A stretch of DNA of 64,000 bases from Cellulomonas sp. S1-8 (GTDB taxonomy: Bacteria; Actinomycetota; Actinomycetes; Actinomycetales; Cellulomonadaceae). The DNA lies in assembly GCF_026184235.1 (NCBI RefSeq), contig NZ_CP110806.1, positions 1,240,001 through 1,304,000 on the forward strand. The letters are read 5' to 3'. Shown in pieces: positions 31,436 to 40,232 of the stretch; positions within the stretch are counted from its first letter, which is position 1, and every line of letters starts with the position of its first letter. Under the pieces are notes generated by a model. It worked only from the letters and a program-made list of their open reading frames with translations. It did not search any database and was not told the DNA's origin. Both the position numbers and the translations under genes were made by a program.

Positions 31436-31870
31436 ATGCCCCGCACCACGCAGACCGTCGACTGGGACGGCCTGCGGGCCGCCGCACGCGACGTCATGAC
31501 CCGCGCGTACGCCCCGTACTCGAAGTTCCCGGTGGGTGTCGCGGCGCTCGTCGACGACGGCCGCGTGATCGTCGGGTGCAACGTGGAGAACGCGTCGTAC
31601 GGCGTCGGGCTGTGCGCCGAGTGCGCCCTGGTGTCGATGCTGCACGTCACCGGTGGCGGGCGCCTGGTGGCCTTCACCTGCGTCGACGGGCACGGGGACG
31701 TGCTCATGCCGTGCGGACGCTGCCGCCAGCTGCTGTTCGAGCACGGTGGGCCCGACCTGCTGGTGGAGACTGTGCGAGGGATCGTGCCGATGAGCGAGGT
31801 GCTGCCCGACGCGTTCGGGCCGGCCGACCTCGTGGAGCGCGCGGCGGACGACGACGGGGGTGCACGATGA
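31436..31870 (+). CDS. cdd: Cytidine deaminase
   Basis: A 144-residue tetrameric-type zinc enzyme converting cytidine or deoxycytidine to uridine or deoxyuridine. The catalytic motif is CAECALVSML (the catalytic Glu in CAE) and the second zinc site is PCGRCRQLL. VGCNVENASYGVG is the substrate region. ATG 31436 has GAGGAG 5 nt upstream; an in-frame GTG at 31430 lies within that ribosome site and is less likely. It overlaps deoA by 4 bp. Confidence 0.95.
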   Translation: MPRTTQTVDWDGLRAAARDVMTRAYAPYSKFPVGVAALVDDGRVIVGCNVENASYGVGLCAECALVSMLHVTGGGRLVAFTCVDGHGDVLMPCGRCRQLLFEHGGPDLLVETVRGIVPMSEVLPDAFGPADLVERAADDDGGAR

Positions 31871-33162
31871 GCGAGCAGTTCGACGCGGTCGACGTGATCG
31901 TCGCGAAGCGCGAGGGACGCCGGCTCACGGACCCGCAGATCGACTGGGTCCTCGACGCGTACACCCGCGGCGCCGTCGCGGACGAGCAGATGTCCGCCCT
32001 GGCCATGGCGATCCTGCTCAACGGCATGGACCGCGGCGAGATCGCGCGCTGGACGGCCGCGATGATCGCCAGCGGCGAGCGCATGGACTTCTCGGGCCTG
32101 TCGCGCCCCACGTCCGACAAGCACTCCACGGGGGGCGTCGGCGACAAGATCACGCTGCCGCTGGCCCCGCTCGTCGCGGTGTTCGACGTGGCGGTGCCGC
32201 AGCTGTCCGGCCGGGGTCTGGGGCACACCGGGGGGACGCTCGACAAGCTCGAGTCGATCCCCGGCTGGCGGGCGTCGCTCAGCAACGACGAGATGATGCG
32301 CCAGCTCGAGGACGTCGGCGCGGTCATCTGCGCCGCGGGCGCCGGCCTCGCGCCCGCCGACCGCAAGCTGTACGCGCTGCGCGACGTCACCGGCACGGTC
32401 GAGGCGATCCCGCTGATCGCGAGCTCGATCATGAGCAAGAAGATCGCCGAGGGCACGGGGTCGCTCGTCCTCGACGTCAAGGTCGGGTCGGGCGCGTTCA
32501 TGAAGGACGTCGACCGGGCGGGCGAGCTGGCCCGCACGATGGTCGAGCTCGGCACCGACGCGGGCGTGCGCACGGTCGCGCTGCTCACCGACATGTCGAC
32601 GCCGCTGGGGCTGACGGCCGGCAACGCGCTCGAGGTGCGCGAGTCGGTCGAGGTGCTGGCCGGTGGCGGCCCCGCGGACGTCGTCGAGCTCACGGTCGCG
32701 CTCGCGCGCGAGATGCTCGACGCCGCCGGACGCCCCGACGCCGACCCCGCGGCGGCGCTGGCCGACGGCCGCGCGATGGACGTGTGGCGCCGCATGATCG
32801 CGGCGCAGGGCGGGGACCCGGACGCGACGCTGCCCGTCGCTCGGGAGCACGAGCAGGTCCTCGCCGAGGCGGACGGGGTCCTGACGACGCTCGACGCGTA
32901 CGCGGTGGGCGTCGCGGCGTGGCGCCTGGGCGCCGGCCGCGCCCGCAAGGAGGACCAGGTGCAGGCCGGCGCCGGCGTGGAGCTCCACGCGCGCCCGGGC
33001 GACACGGTCCGCGCGGGACAGCCGCTGCTGACGCTGCACACCGACACCCCCGAGCGGTTCGCGCGGGCCCGTGAGGCCCTCGTCGGGGGCGTCGTCGTCG
33101 ACCCGCAGGGCGCGCCGGGGGAGCGGCGGGCCCTCGTCCTGGACCGCGTGGCCGCGGGCTGA
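31867..33162 (+). CDS. deoA: Thymidine/pyrimidine nucleoside phosphorylase
   Basis: A 431-residue enzyme splitting thymidine (and often uridine or deoxyuridine) with phosphate. Signatures are VIVAKREGRRLTDPQIDW, DKHSTGGVGDKITL, SGRGLGHTGGTLDKLE (family signature), IMSKKIAEGTGSLVLDVK and the C-terminal alpha/beta domain with RKEDQVQAGAGVELHARPGD. The ATG overlaps cdd by 4 bp. The sugar phosphate released feeds DeoC downstream. Length is typical of the bacterial enzyme. Confidence 0.95.
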   Translation: MSEQFDAVDVIVAKREGRRLTDPQIDWVLDAYTRGAVADEQMSALAMAILLNGMDRGEIARWTAAMIASGERMDFSGLSRPTSDKHSTGGVGDKITLPLAPLVAVFDVAVPQLSGRGLGHTGGTLDKLESIPGWRASLSNDEMMRQLEDVGAVICAAGAGLAPADRKLYALRDVTGTVEAIPLIASSIMSKKIAEGTGSLVLDVKVGSGAFMKDVDRAGELARTMVELGTDAGVRTVALLTDMSTPLGLTAGNALEVRESVEVLAGGGPADVVELTVALAREMLDAAGRPDADPAAALADGRAMDVWRRMIAAQGGDPDATLPVAREHEQVLAEADGVLTTLDAYAVGVAAWRLGAGRARKEDQVQAGAGVELHARPGDTVRAGQPLLTLHTDTPERFARAREALVGGVVVDPQGAPGERRALVLDRVAAG

Positions 33163-33163
33163 C

Positions 33164-33202
33164 GCCCTGCCGGTCCCGGTCGCGGCGCCCCCGCGGCAGG
33201 GC
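33164..33202 (+). terminator. Intra-operonic hairpin after deoA
   Basis: GCCCTGCCG (33164-33172) pairs perfectly with CGGCAGGGC (33194-33202). It sits in the only sizeable gap of the second half of the operon and could lower expression of the genes that follow. Confidence 0.45.
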
Positions 33203-33254
33203 CACGATGAAGGACGCCCGCTGCCGGCGGATGACCCACCCTGATGGAGGAGCC

Positions 33255-33491
33255 ATGAGCACCGTCCCCGGATCGCAGTCCTGGCGTGACGCCGGGCTGG
33301 CGCCTGTCGACACCGCGCAGCCGCTGCGGCTGACGGACTCCGACGAGACCCCCGAGCACCCGGACGGGAGCGACCCGGAGGAGCACGTGCCGACGTCCCC
33401 GCGCGCGGACCGCGACGGGCTCGCCGAGGAGGCCGACGTCGCCGAGCAGGCGATCGAGGTCCCGCTCGACGACGAGGACGGCGACGCGTGA
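33255..33491 (+). CDS. Small acidic protein of unknown function in the nucleoside operon
   Basis: A 78-residue hydrophilic protein, strongly acidic (many Asp and Glu, especially LDDEDGDA at the end), with no hydrophobic segment and no motif I recognise. The start [15 protein letters not shown] and the clause [20 protein letters not shown] look like an intrinsically disordered adaptor. GGAGGA lies 6-8 nt upstream of the ATG. Its stop overlaps the GTG of add by 4 bp, so it is translationally coupled to adenosine deaminase. GC-rich third positions support real coding. Function unknown. Confidence 0.75.
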   Translation: MSTVPGSQSWRDAGLAPVDTAQPLRLTDSDETPEHPDGSDPEEHVPTSPRADRDGLAEEADVAEQAIEVPLDDEDGDA

Positions 33492-34624
33492 GACACCCTG
33501 TCTCACCCGTGGTCCCGGCGGACCTCGCCGATCTCGACGCCGCGCTCGTCGCGCTCCCCACGGTCCTGCTGCACGACCACCTGGACGGCGGCCTGCGCCC
33601 GGCGACGATCGTCGACCTGGCCGCCGCGGCGGGCCACACGCTGCCGACGACCGACCCCGACGCGCTGGGACGGTGGTTCGTCGAGGCGGCCGGGTCGGGC
33701 TCCCTGCCCCGGTACCTCGAGACGTTCGTGCACACGCTCGCCGTCATGCAGACCGCCGACGGGCTGCGCCGGGTCGCCCGCGAGGCGGTCCTCGACCTCG
33801 CGGCCGACGGTGTCGTGTACGCCGAGGAGCGGTACGCGCCCGAGCAGCACCAGGTGGGCGGGCTGACGCTGCAGCAGGTCGTCGACGCGGTGGGCGCGGG
33901 GCTCGCCGAGGGCGAGGCGCAGGCGCGGGCCGACGGCCACGAGATCCGCGTCGTGCAGGTGCTGTCCGCGATGCGGCAGGCCGACCGGTCGGGCGAGATC
34001 GCGGCGCTCGCGCTCGCGAACCGCGATGCGGGCGTCGTCGGCTTCGACATCGCGGGCCCCGAGCAGGGGTTCGGGCCGTCGCGGCACGCCGCGGCATTCC
34101 GTGCCGTGCGCGACGCGAGCTTCCCGGCGACCGTGCACGCCGGCGAGGACGGCGGCCTGGACTCCGTCGCCGAGGCGCTGCACGTCGCCGGGGCCGTGCG
34201 CCTGGGCCACGGCGTGCGCCTCGCGGACGACGTGCACGCGGGGCCGGACGGCACGTGGCGGCTCGGTGTTCTGGCGCACTGGGTGCGCGACCGGCGCGTG
34301 CCGCTGGAGGTGTGCCCGTCGTCGAACGTGCAGACCGGCGCGGCGTCGTCGGTCGCCGACCACCCCGTGACGCTGCTGCGCCGCGCGGGCTTCGAGGTCA
34401 CCGTGAACACCGACAACCGGCTGCAGTCCGGCACGTCGCTGTCCCGCGAGCACGGGCTGCTGGTCCGCGAGGCGGGCTGGACCTTCGACGACGTCGTCGA
34501 CGTCACCCTCACCGCGGCGCGGAACGCGTTCCTGCACGACGACGAGCGCCGCGCGCTCGTCGACCGCATCGTCCGCCCGGCGGCCACGCCGGGAACCGCA
34601 CGCCCCGGGAGGCACCGCGCATGA
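33488..34624 (+). CDS. add: Adenosine deaminase
   Basis: A 378-residue zinc enzyme converting adenosine and deoxyadenosine to inosine forms. Metal and catalytic motifs are [12 protein letters not shown] (HxH), [17 protein letters not shown] and [10 protein letters not shown]. The family consensus at the first site is usually HVHLDG; HDHLDG is the variant seen in many actinobacteria. GTG start overlaps the small acidic gene by 4 bp, and the stop overlaps deoC by 4 bp. Inosine made here can be split by the PNP encoded at 40 kb. Confidence 0.94.
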   Translation: MRHPVSPVVPADLADLDAALVALPTVLLHDHLDGGLRPATIVDLAAAAGHTLPTTDPDALGRWFVEAAGSGSLPRYLETFVHTLAVMQTADGLRRVAREAVLDLAADGVVYAEERYAPEQHQVGGLTLQQVVDAVGAGLAEGEAQARADGHEIRVVQVLSAMRQADRSGEIAALALANRDAGVVGFDIAGPEQGFGPSRHAAAFRAVRDASFPATVHAGEDGGLDSVAEALHVAGAVRLGHGVRLADDVHAGPDGTWRLGVLAHWVRDRRVPLEVCPSSNVQTGAASSVADHPVTLLRRAGFEVTVNTDNRLQSGTSLSREHGLLVREAGWTFDDVVDVTLTAARNAFLHDDERRALVDRIVRPAATPGTARPGRHRA

Positions 34625-35340
34625 CCACCGACGACACCACCCCCTCGCACGTTCCGCTCGACGCGGTCGGGCTCGCGCGGGTCGTCGACCACACGCTGCT
34701 CAAGCCGGAGGCGACGCGCGCGGACGTCGAGGCGCTGGTGGCCGAGGGCCTGCGGCTCGGCGTGTACGCGGTCTGCGTCTCGCCGTCGTTCCTCCCGCTC
34801 GAGATCCCCGTGGGGCTCGACGGGGAGCCGGACCTGCTCGTGGCCACCGTCTGCGGCTTCCCGTCGGGCAAGCACCACAGCGACGTCAAGGCCGCCGAGG
34901 CGGCGCGGGCCGTGCGCGACGGTGCAGCCGAGGTCGACATGGTCATCGACGTCGGCGCCGCCAAGGAGGGCCGGTTCGCGGACGTCGGCCGGGACATCGG
35001 GGTCGTGCGCGCCGCCGTCCCGGCACCGACCGTGCTCAAGGTCATCATCGAGTCGGCGGCGCTGAGCGACGACGAGATCGTGCACGTCTGCCAGGCCGCC
35101 GAGGCGGCGGGTGCGGACTACGTCAAGACGTCGACCGGCTTCCACCCCGCCGGCGGGGCGACCGTCCACGCCGTGCGGCTCATGTCGCAGACGGTCGGCG
35201 GACGCCTCGGCGTGAAGGCGTCGGGCGGGGTCCGGACCGCCGCGGACGCGCTCGCGATGGTCGAGGCGGGCGCGACGCGGCTGGGGCTGTCCGGCACCGC
35301 CGCGGTGCTCGGCGGGCTCACCGCCGACGGCGACTACTGA
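34621..35340 (+). CDS. deoC: Deoxyribose-phosphate aldolase
   Basis: A 239-residue class I aldolase splitting 2-deoxyribose-5-phosphate into acetaldehyde and glyceraldehyde-3-phosphate. Visible are [49 protein letters not shown] and the Schiff-base region [16 protein letters not shown], with the catalytic lysine in VKTSTGF and the second lysine in [10 protein letters not shown]. The ATG overlaps add by 4 bp. It is the last gene of the operon and is followed by a perfect 18-bp hairpin. Confidence 0.96.
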   Translation: MTTDDTTPSHVPLDAVGLARVVDHTLLKPEATRADVEALVAEGLRLGVYAVCVSPSFLPLEIPVGLDGEPDLLVATVCGFPSGKHHSDVKAAEAARAVRDGAAEVDMVIDVGAAKEGRFADVGRDIGVVRAAVPAPTVLKVIIESAALSDDEIVHVCQAAEAAGADYVKTSTGFHPAGGATVHAVRLMSQTVGGRLGVKASGGVRTAADALAMVEAGATRLGLSGTAAVLGGLTADGDY

Positions 35341-35424
35341 GTCGCGGCGTCGCGCAGGGATCGCGTGGCCGAAGCGCCGCCGACGCGTCCCCCTCGGTCC
35401 GCTCCCTGAGACGCGGCCTCGACC

Positions 35425-35475
35425 AGACCGGCCTGAGTCGTCCATACAGCCTGAGAAGACGACTCAGGCCGGTCT
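35425..35475. terminator. Perfect 18-bp hairpin after the nucleoside operon
   Basis: An 18-bp arm (35425-35442, AGACCGGCCTGAGTCGTC) is matched by its exact inverse at 35458-35475, with a 15-nt loop. It lies 85 bp after deoC and is the strongest hairpin in the window apart from the one beside adhE. It most likely ends the operon. The remaining sequence from 35341 to 35804 shows no gene; a weak TTGACT (35657-35662) could be a -35 for the next gene. Confidence 0.65.
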
Positions 35476-35804
35476 CGCTGCCGGTTCGTCCCACCTGCCG
35501 GACCTCACCTCTCGCCACGACGGGCCGGATCGACCTCTCACCACCTGGGGTGGGGCGGGCTCGCCCGACGTCCGCATCGGGCCGTGAGCGATGAGAGGGA
35601 CGTGAGAGTTCGGCCTCCCAGCGGGTGAATGACGGCCGATCCGGACGTTTCGGGCGTTGACTGGAGCCCGCAGGTCGGACGATGGTGGACGGTCGTCCGG
35701 TTCGGCGTGGGATCGTGACCGACGACGGCGTAGGTCATGAGCAGGTGCACCCGGTCCGACGACCCCGACGGCGCGCGCACCCGCGGGGAGGAGACGCGCG
35801 CGGC

Positions 35805-38183
35805 ATGGGCCGGATCAGGCGCGGCACGATCGTCGTGGCGCTCGTCGTCGCCTTCGTGCTCGGCGCCGCTCTGGCGACCGCCCTCGGCGACCGGACCGCC
35901 GGACCGCGGGACCTCGTCGTCCCCGACGGCTGGCGCGCCGCCTGGGCAGACGCGCACGTGCTCGAGGGCGACGCGGTCGCGCTCGCGTGGGGCGACCGCG
36001 CCGGCGAGGACCCCCGCACCGCGCCCGACGGCCTGCGCTTCGACCCCGCGGTCGTCGTCGCGCAGCTCGAGGCCCTGCACGCGCTCGACGTCGACGCGCT
36101 CGGCCTGGGCGCCCACGATGGACCGCTGGGGGACCGCAAGCTCGTCGTCGTCGTCGACGGGACCTGGTCGGCCGGCCCCGGCGCACCGGGGGACGGCGCG
36201 GTCGCGGCCCTCGACGGCGGCCTGTCCACCGGGGACGGCGCGCAGCCGCTCACGCGGGGCGCGGTCGTCGGCGGTGTCGGGCTGCTCCGGGTCGAGCCGG
36301 GCGTCCTCGCGTCGTCGACCGAGCCGACCCCCGCGGCCGTCCCGACGCCCGAGCCGACCGGCCCGGACGCGGGCACCGCGCTGCCGCAGGTGCCGACCGG
36401 GACGCCGTGGGAGCTCGCGCGCGGCGTCGCCGAGACGGTGCAGCACCTCACGGAGGCCGCGAACCCGGGGCACGGACTGACGACGGAGGCCGCCGCGACC
36501 CTGCGCACCGCCGCGTCGGCGTACCTCGCGACGCTCGCCGTCCCCGGGCAGTACGCCGACGTGTCCGACCACGTGCTCGCACCCCAGCTCGCCTGGGGCA
36601 GCCCGCGGCACGGTGCCGCCGGGTGGTTGCTCCTGCAGCACCTGGCCGACCGGTCGTCGCCGACGGTCGTGCGGGACCTGTGGACCCGGTCCCTCGACAC
36701 CGAGCACGTCCTCGGCGCCTACGCGCGCCTCACGTCGTCCAACGCGTCCGCGCTCAACCGGCGCGTCGCGCAGTACGCGATGCGCGCCGCCGTCGGCGAC
36801 GTCGGCGGCACGGGCGACCCCGGCGCGCTGCTGGCGGGACTCGACCCGGTGCTGGCGGCCCACCGCACGACGCCCGTCGAGTCGGTGCCGGACGACCCCG
36901 GCCACCACCGGGTCACCGGGACCTTCGCGCCCGCCGCCTACGGCTACACCGTGGTCCGGCTCGTGCCGGACGGCTCGGGTGCGGACGTGCGCGTCCGGGT
37001 GCGTGGGCACGCCGAGGCGCTGGCCGACGGGCACCCCGGCTGGAGCTTCGGCCTCGTCGCGGTCGGACCCGCCGGGCCGCGGTACAGCCCGGTCACCGAG
37101 GCGACCGACGGGGAGGTGCGGCTCGCGCTGCGGCCGGGGGAGGGCGAGGTGTACCTGGTGGTCACCGCGACCCCCGCCGAGGTCGTGCCGGCGGCGGCCG
37201 AGACCTTCGCGTCGACCGTGCGCTTCCCCTACGAGTTCCGCGTGGCCGGTGCGGGCCTGTCCGACCCCGCCGCCGACGTCGCCGTCGAGGGCGGGCACCG
37301 GCACCCGAACGGCGGCGGGTGGGTCGACGACGCGGCCACCGTCGACGACGGCGCCTACGTCGCGCCGGGCGCCGTCGTGCGGGGCGACGCCTCCGTCGGG
37401 CCGGGGGTGCGGCTCGAGGGGCGTGCCTGGGTCGAGGCCGGGGCGCAGCTGTCCGGGGACGTCGTCGTGCGCGACGTGGCCGTCGTGCGGGGGACGGCGC
37501 GGCTGTCCGGCGCGGTGCTGGTCGGCGGCGACGCCGTCGTCGGCTTCACGTGCGACGTGGGCGCCTACACGTCCTACCGGGCGGGTGCCGTGTGCGATCC
37601 CGCCGCCGTCGACAGCGACGTCAACCCCGTCGTCGTCCCGTTCGCCCCGGGGGAGACCGCCCTGAACGCGAACGCCCCGACCACCACCCCGACCCCGAGC
37701 CCGACCACGCCCGTCACGCCCGGGACGCCGCCCCCGTCGACGTCCTCGCCGTCCGTGCCGGCGACGCCCACGACCCCGCCCGGGGTGGCCCCGGCGACCG
37801 CGGCGCCGGCCCCCAACCCGCCGCCGCCCGCGGGCGAGCCCGGCGTCGCCCCACCGCCCGCCGCGGTGCCTGCGGGCGCGTGCACCGCCACCTACGAGAT
37901 CGTGAACTCCTGGCCCGGCGGCATGCAGGTGACGGTGACGGTGACCGCGACGACGTCGGGCGTGCGCGGCTGGCTCGTGACGTGGACGCAGCCCGAGGGC
38001 CTGGAGATCTACGACAAGTGGGCCGTCGACCTCACCCGCAGCGGCAGCACCACGACCGCCGAGAACCTGTCCTGGAACGGGGCGATCGCCGACGGCCAGA
38101 GCGTGACGTTCGGGTTCAACGCCGCGACGGCGAGCGACGCCTCACGCGTCGTCCCGCAGCTGCGCTGCACCCGGAGCGGCTGA
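35805..38183 (+). CDS. Secreted DUF6055-like / hexapeptide-repeat / CBM2 protein
   Basis: A 792-residue exported protein. Residues 1-28 are a signal peptide or anchor (GRIRRG, then VVALVVAFVLGAALATA). Residues about 40-490 resemble DUF6055: AQLAWGSPRHGAAGWLLLQHLADR and TVRFPYEFRVAGAG are the most telling parts. Residues about 500-590 are a left-handed beta-helix of hexapeptide type (DGAYVAPGAVVRGDASVGPG). A Pro/Thr/Ser linker spans about 610-690. Residues 691-792 are a family 2 carbohydrate-binding module with N- and C-terminal cysteines and exposed tryptophans (EIVNSWPGG; ENLSWNGAI). GGGGAGGAG lies 11 nt before the ATG. The CBM2 should tether it to cellulose; the catalytic role, if any, of the DUF6055 part is unknown. 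Confidence 0.8.
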   Translation: MGRIRRGTIVVALVVAFVLGAALATALGDRTAGPRDLVVPDGWRAAWADAHVLEGDAVALAWGDRAGEDPRTAPDGLRFDPAVVVAQLEALHALDVDALGLGAHDGPLGDRKLVVVVDGTWSAGPGAPGDGAVAALDGGLSTGDGAQPLTRGAVVGGVGLLRVEPGVLASSTEPTPAAVPTPEPTGPDAGTALPQVPTGTPWELARGVAETVQHLTEAANPGHGLTTEAAATLRTAASAYLATLAVPGQYADVSDHVLAPQLAWGSPRHGAAGWLLLQHLADRSSPTVVRDLWTRSLDTEHVLGAYARLTSSNASALNRRVAQYAMRAAVGDVGGTGDPGALLAGLDPVLAAHRTTPVESVPDDPGHHRVTGTFAPAAYGYTVVRLVPDGSGADVRVRVRGHAEALADGHPGWSFGLVAVGPAGPRYSPVTEATDGEVRLALRPGEGEVYLVVTATPAEVVPAAAETFASTVRFPYEFRVAGAGLSDPAADVAVEGGHRHPNGGGWVDDAATVDDGAYVAPGAVVRGDASVGPGVRLEGRAWVEAGAQLSGDVVVRDVAVVRGTARLSGAVLVGGDAVVGFTCDVGAYTSYRAGAVCDPAAVDSDVNPVVVPFAPGETALNANAPTTTPTPSPTTPVTPGTPPPSTSSPSVPATPTTPPGVAPATAAPAPNPPPPAGEPGVAPPPAAVPAGACTATYEIVNSWPGGMQVTVTVTATTSGVRGWLVTWTQPEGLEIYDKWAVDLTRSGSTTTAENLSWNGAIADGQSVTFGFNAATASDASRVVPQLRCTRSG

Positions 38184-38192
38184 GACCTCCCC

Positions 38193-38212
38193 GGGCTGAG
38201 ACGTCTCGGCTC
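38193..38212. terminator. Bidirectional hairpin between the CBM2 gene and the phosphomutase gene
   Basis: GGGCTGAG and CTCGGCTC form an 8-bp stem with two G-U pairs around the 4-nt loop ACGT. It lies in the 40-bp gap between two convergent stops. Confidence 0.5.
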
Positions 38213-38223
38213 AGACCCTCGAC

Positions 38224-40182
38224 TCAGAGCCCGTCGAGGCCGAGGACCGTGCGCACGTCCGCCGCGAGGTGGTCGAGCCGCCCGCGCGCGGACCGGTGCG
38301 CGGCGTCCACGGTCGGTCGGTCGGCGTCGGTCGCCACGGGCACGACCACCTCGAGGTAGGCCTTGACCTTCGGCTCCGTGCCGGACGGCCGGACCACGAC
38401 CCGGGTGCCGTCCGCCGCGAGCAGCCGGACGCCGTCCGTCGGGGGCAGGCCGTCGCGGTCGTCGTCGGTCCCGGCAGCCAGGTCGACGACCTCGACGACC
38501 GGTGACCCGGCCAGGTGCGACGGCGGGCCCGCGCGCAGGGCCGCCATGGTGGCGCCGATGCCGGCCAGGTCGGGGTAGCGGGCGCTGACCTGGCCCGTCG
38601 CGTGCAGCCCGTGGGCGCGCGCCAGGTCGTCCAGCGCGTCGACGAGCGTGCGCCCCTGCGACGCCAGCCGCGACGCCAGGTCGCACACGCGCACGGCCGC
38701 GGAGATGCCGTCCTTGTCGCGGACGTGCGCAGGGTCCACGCAGTAGCCCAGCGCCTCCTCGTACCCGTACACCAGGCCGTCGACGCGCGAGATCCACTTG
38801 AAGCCCGTGAGCGTGGGTACCCACCGCAGCCCGGCCTCGGCCGCGACCGCGGCGAGCAGCCGCGACGACACGATCGACGACGCCAGCGTCGGCGTGGTGC
38901 CGTCGGGGACGCCGGCCGCACGGGTGCGGGCAGCGGCGTCGGCACCGAGCAGCGCCCCGACCTCGTCGCCCGTGAGCATGCGCCAGCCGTCGGCCTGCGG
39001 GGTCTGCGGTCCGCGCGCGGCGACGTGCGCGCGCGGGTCGAGGACGGCCACGGCGCAGCGGTCCGCGTCGGGGTCGACCGCGACGACGAGGTCCGCGCGC
39101 ATCGCCGCGGCCAGCGCGAGCGCCAGGTCCGTGGCGCCGGGCTCCTCGGGGTTGGGGAACGCGACGGTCGGGAAGTCGGGGTCCGGCTCGGCCTGCTCCG
39201 GGACCAGCGTGACGTCACCGAAGCCCGCGCGACCCAGCACGTCGTGCGTCAGGGCCCCGCCGACGCCGTGCAGGGGTGTGAGCACGACCGTCAGCGCGGC
39301 GCGGGCCGCCGCATCACCCCCGGGCGCGACGCCCGCGGCCGTGGCCGCGTACTCCTCGACGACGTCCTCGCCGAGCACCGTCCAGCCCGTCGCGGCGCGG
39401 GGCACCGAGGCGACCGACGGGACGCGCGCGATCTCGGCGGCGATGGCCGCGTCCGCGGGGGGCACGATCTGCGCACCCTGGCCGCCGTCGGTGACGACCC
39501 GCCCGCCCAGGTAGACCTTGTAGCCGTTGTCGCGCGCGGGGTTGTGGGACGCGGTGACCATGACGCCCGCGTCGGCGTCGTGGCGTCGCACGGCGTACGC
39601 GAGCACGGGCGTCGGCAGTGCGCGGGGCAGCAGCAGGACGTCGATGCCGACGGCCGTCATCACCTCGGCGGTGTCGAGCGCGAAGCGGTGCGAGTTGTGC
39701 CGCGCGTCGTACCCCACGACGACCCGTGGCGCCGGGGTGGCGCCCTCGAGCTCGCCCAGCAGGAAGTCCGCGAGCCCCGAGGCGGCGCGGATCACCACCG
39801 CGCGGTTCATGCGGTGCGGGCCGCCGCCGAGCTGCCCGCGCAGGCCCGCGGTGCCGAACTGCAGGAGGCCGGCGAAGCGGTCGGCCAGGTCCTGGCGGGC
39901 GGCGGACGCGTCCCCGCGGACGAGGTCCGCGAGGGGCTCGCTCGCACCGGGCTCGGGGGTCGAGCCGGCCAGGCGCAGCAGCCGCGTGAGCTCGTCCGCG
40001 GTCCGCGGGTCCGGGTCGTCCGCGATCCACTCCTCCACCCGTGCGACCAGCCGCTGCCAGTCGGCATCGCGGTCGGGGCCGTGGTCGGGGCGGTCCTCCG
40101 CGTCGGCGGGGCGGTCGTTCCGGGCGGCAGCCGACGGGGCGTCCCCCCGGAGCACGTCGTCGTGGTCGTCGGTGGTGCTCAC
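38224..40182 (-). CDS. Phosphomannomutase / phosphoglucomutase family enzyme
   Basis: A 652-residue alpha-D-phosphohexomutase. The active-site serine motif is MVTASHNPARDNGYKVY, the metal loop VVAVDPDADRCAV, the sugar-binding motif GYEEALGY, and the phosphate-binding loop VVRPSGTEPKVKAYL. These are those of the PgcA/PmmB type acting on glucose, mannose or pentose phosphates. It is longer than the usual ~550-580 because of a charged N-terminal extension and loop insertions. GTG 40182 follows TAGGTT by 7 nt. Beside PNP and 3 kb from the nucleoside operon, a role in ribose-1-phosphate or hexose-1-phosphate conversion is possible (pmmB is the mycobacterial neighbour). Substrate not settled. Confidence 0.88.
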   Translation of the reverse strand: MSTTDDHDDVLRGDAPSAAARNDRPADAEDRPDHGPDRDADWQRLVARVEEWIADDPDPRTADELTRLLRLAGSTPEPGASEPLADLVRGDASAARQDLADRFAGLLQFGTAGLRGQLGGGPHRMNRAVVIRAASGLADFLLGELEGATPAPRVVVGYDARHNSHRFALDTAEVMTAVGIDVLLLPRALPTPVLAYAVRRHDADAGVMVTASHNPARDNGYKVYLGGRVVTDGGQGAQIVPPADAAIAAEIARVPSVASVPRAATGWTVLGEDVVEEYAATAAGVAPGGDAAARAALTVVLTPLHGVGGALTHDVLGRAGFGDVTLVPEQAEPDPDFPTVAFPNPEEPGATDLALALAAAMRADLVVAVDPDADRCAVAVLDPRAHVAARGPQTPQADGWRMLTGDEVGALLGADAAARTRAAGVPDGTTPTLASSIVSSRLLAAVAAEAGLRWVPTLTGFKWISRVDGLVYGYEEALGYCVDPAHVRDKDGISAAVRVCDLASRLASQGRTLVDALDDLARAHGLHATGQVSARYPDLAGIGATMAALRAGPPSHLAGSPVVEVVDLAAGTDDDRDGLPPTDGVRLLAADGTRVVVRPSGTEPKVKAYLEVVVPVATDADRPTVDAAHRSARGRLDHLAADVRTVLGLDGL

Positions 40183-40189
40183 ACCGTCC

Positions 40190-40195
40190 AACCTA
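40190..40195 (-). promoter_or_regulatory. -10 element of the phosphomutase gene (leaderless)
   Basis: TAGGTT on the minus strand ends 7 nt before the GTG at 40182. Confidence 0.55.
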
Positions 40196-40232
40196 GCGGC
40201 GCGCCGCGTCGACGCGCGTCAGGGACGCCGCG

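Noticed and set aside
31411..35445. A 1344-codon open frame on the minus strand
   Set aside because: It is antisense to cdd, deoA, add and deoC, all recognised enzymes. Its translation is low-complexity, rich in Arg, Ala and Ser, as expected from GC-rich antisense DNA.
35318..35518. A 66-codon minus-strand ORF in the gap after deoC
   Set aside because: It runs through the 18-bp hairpin, overlaps the deoC end, is mostly Arg/Ser/Leu and has no ribosome site.
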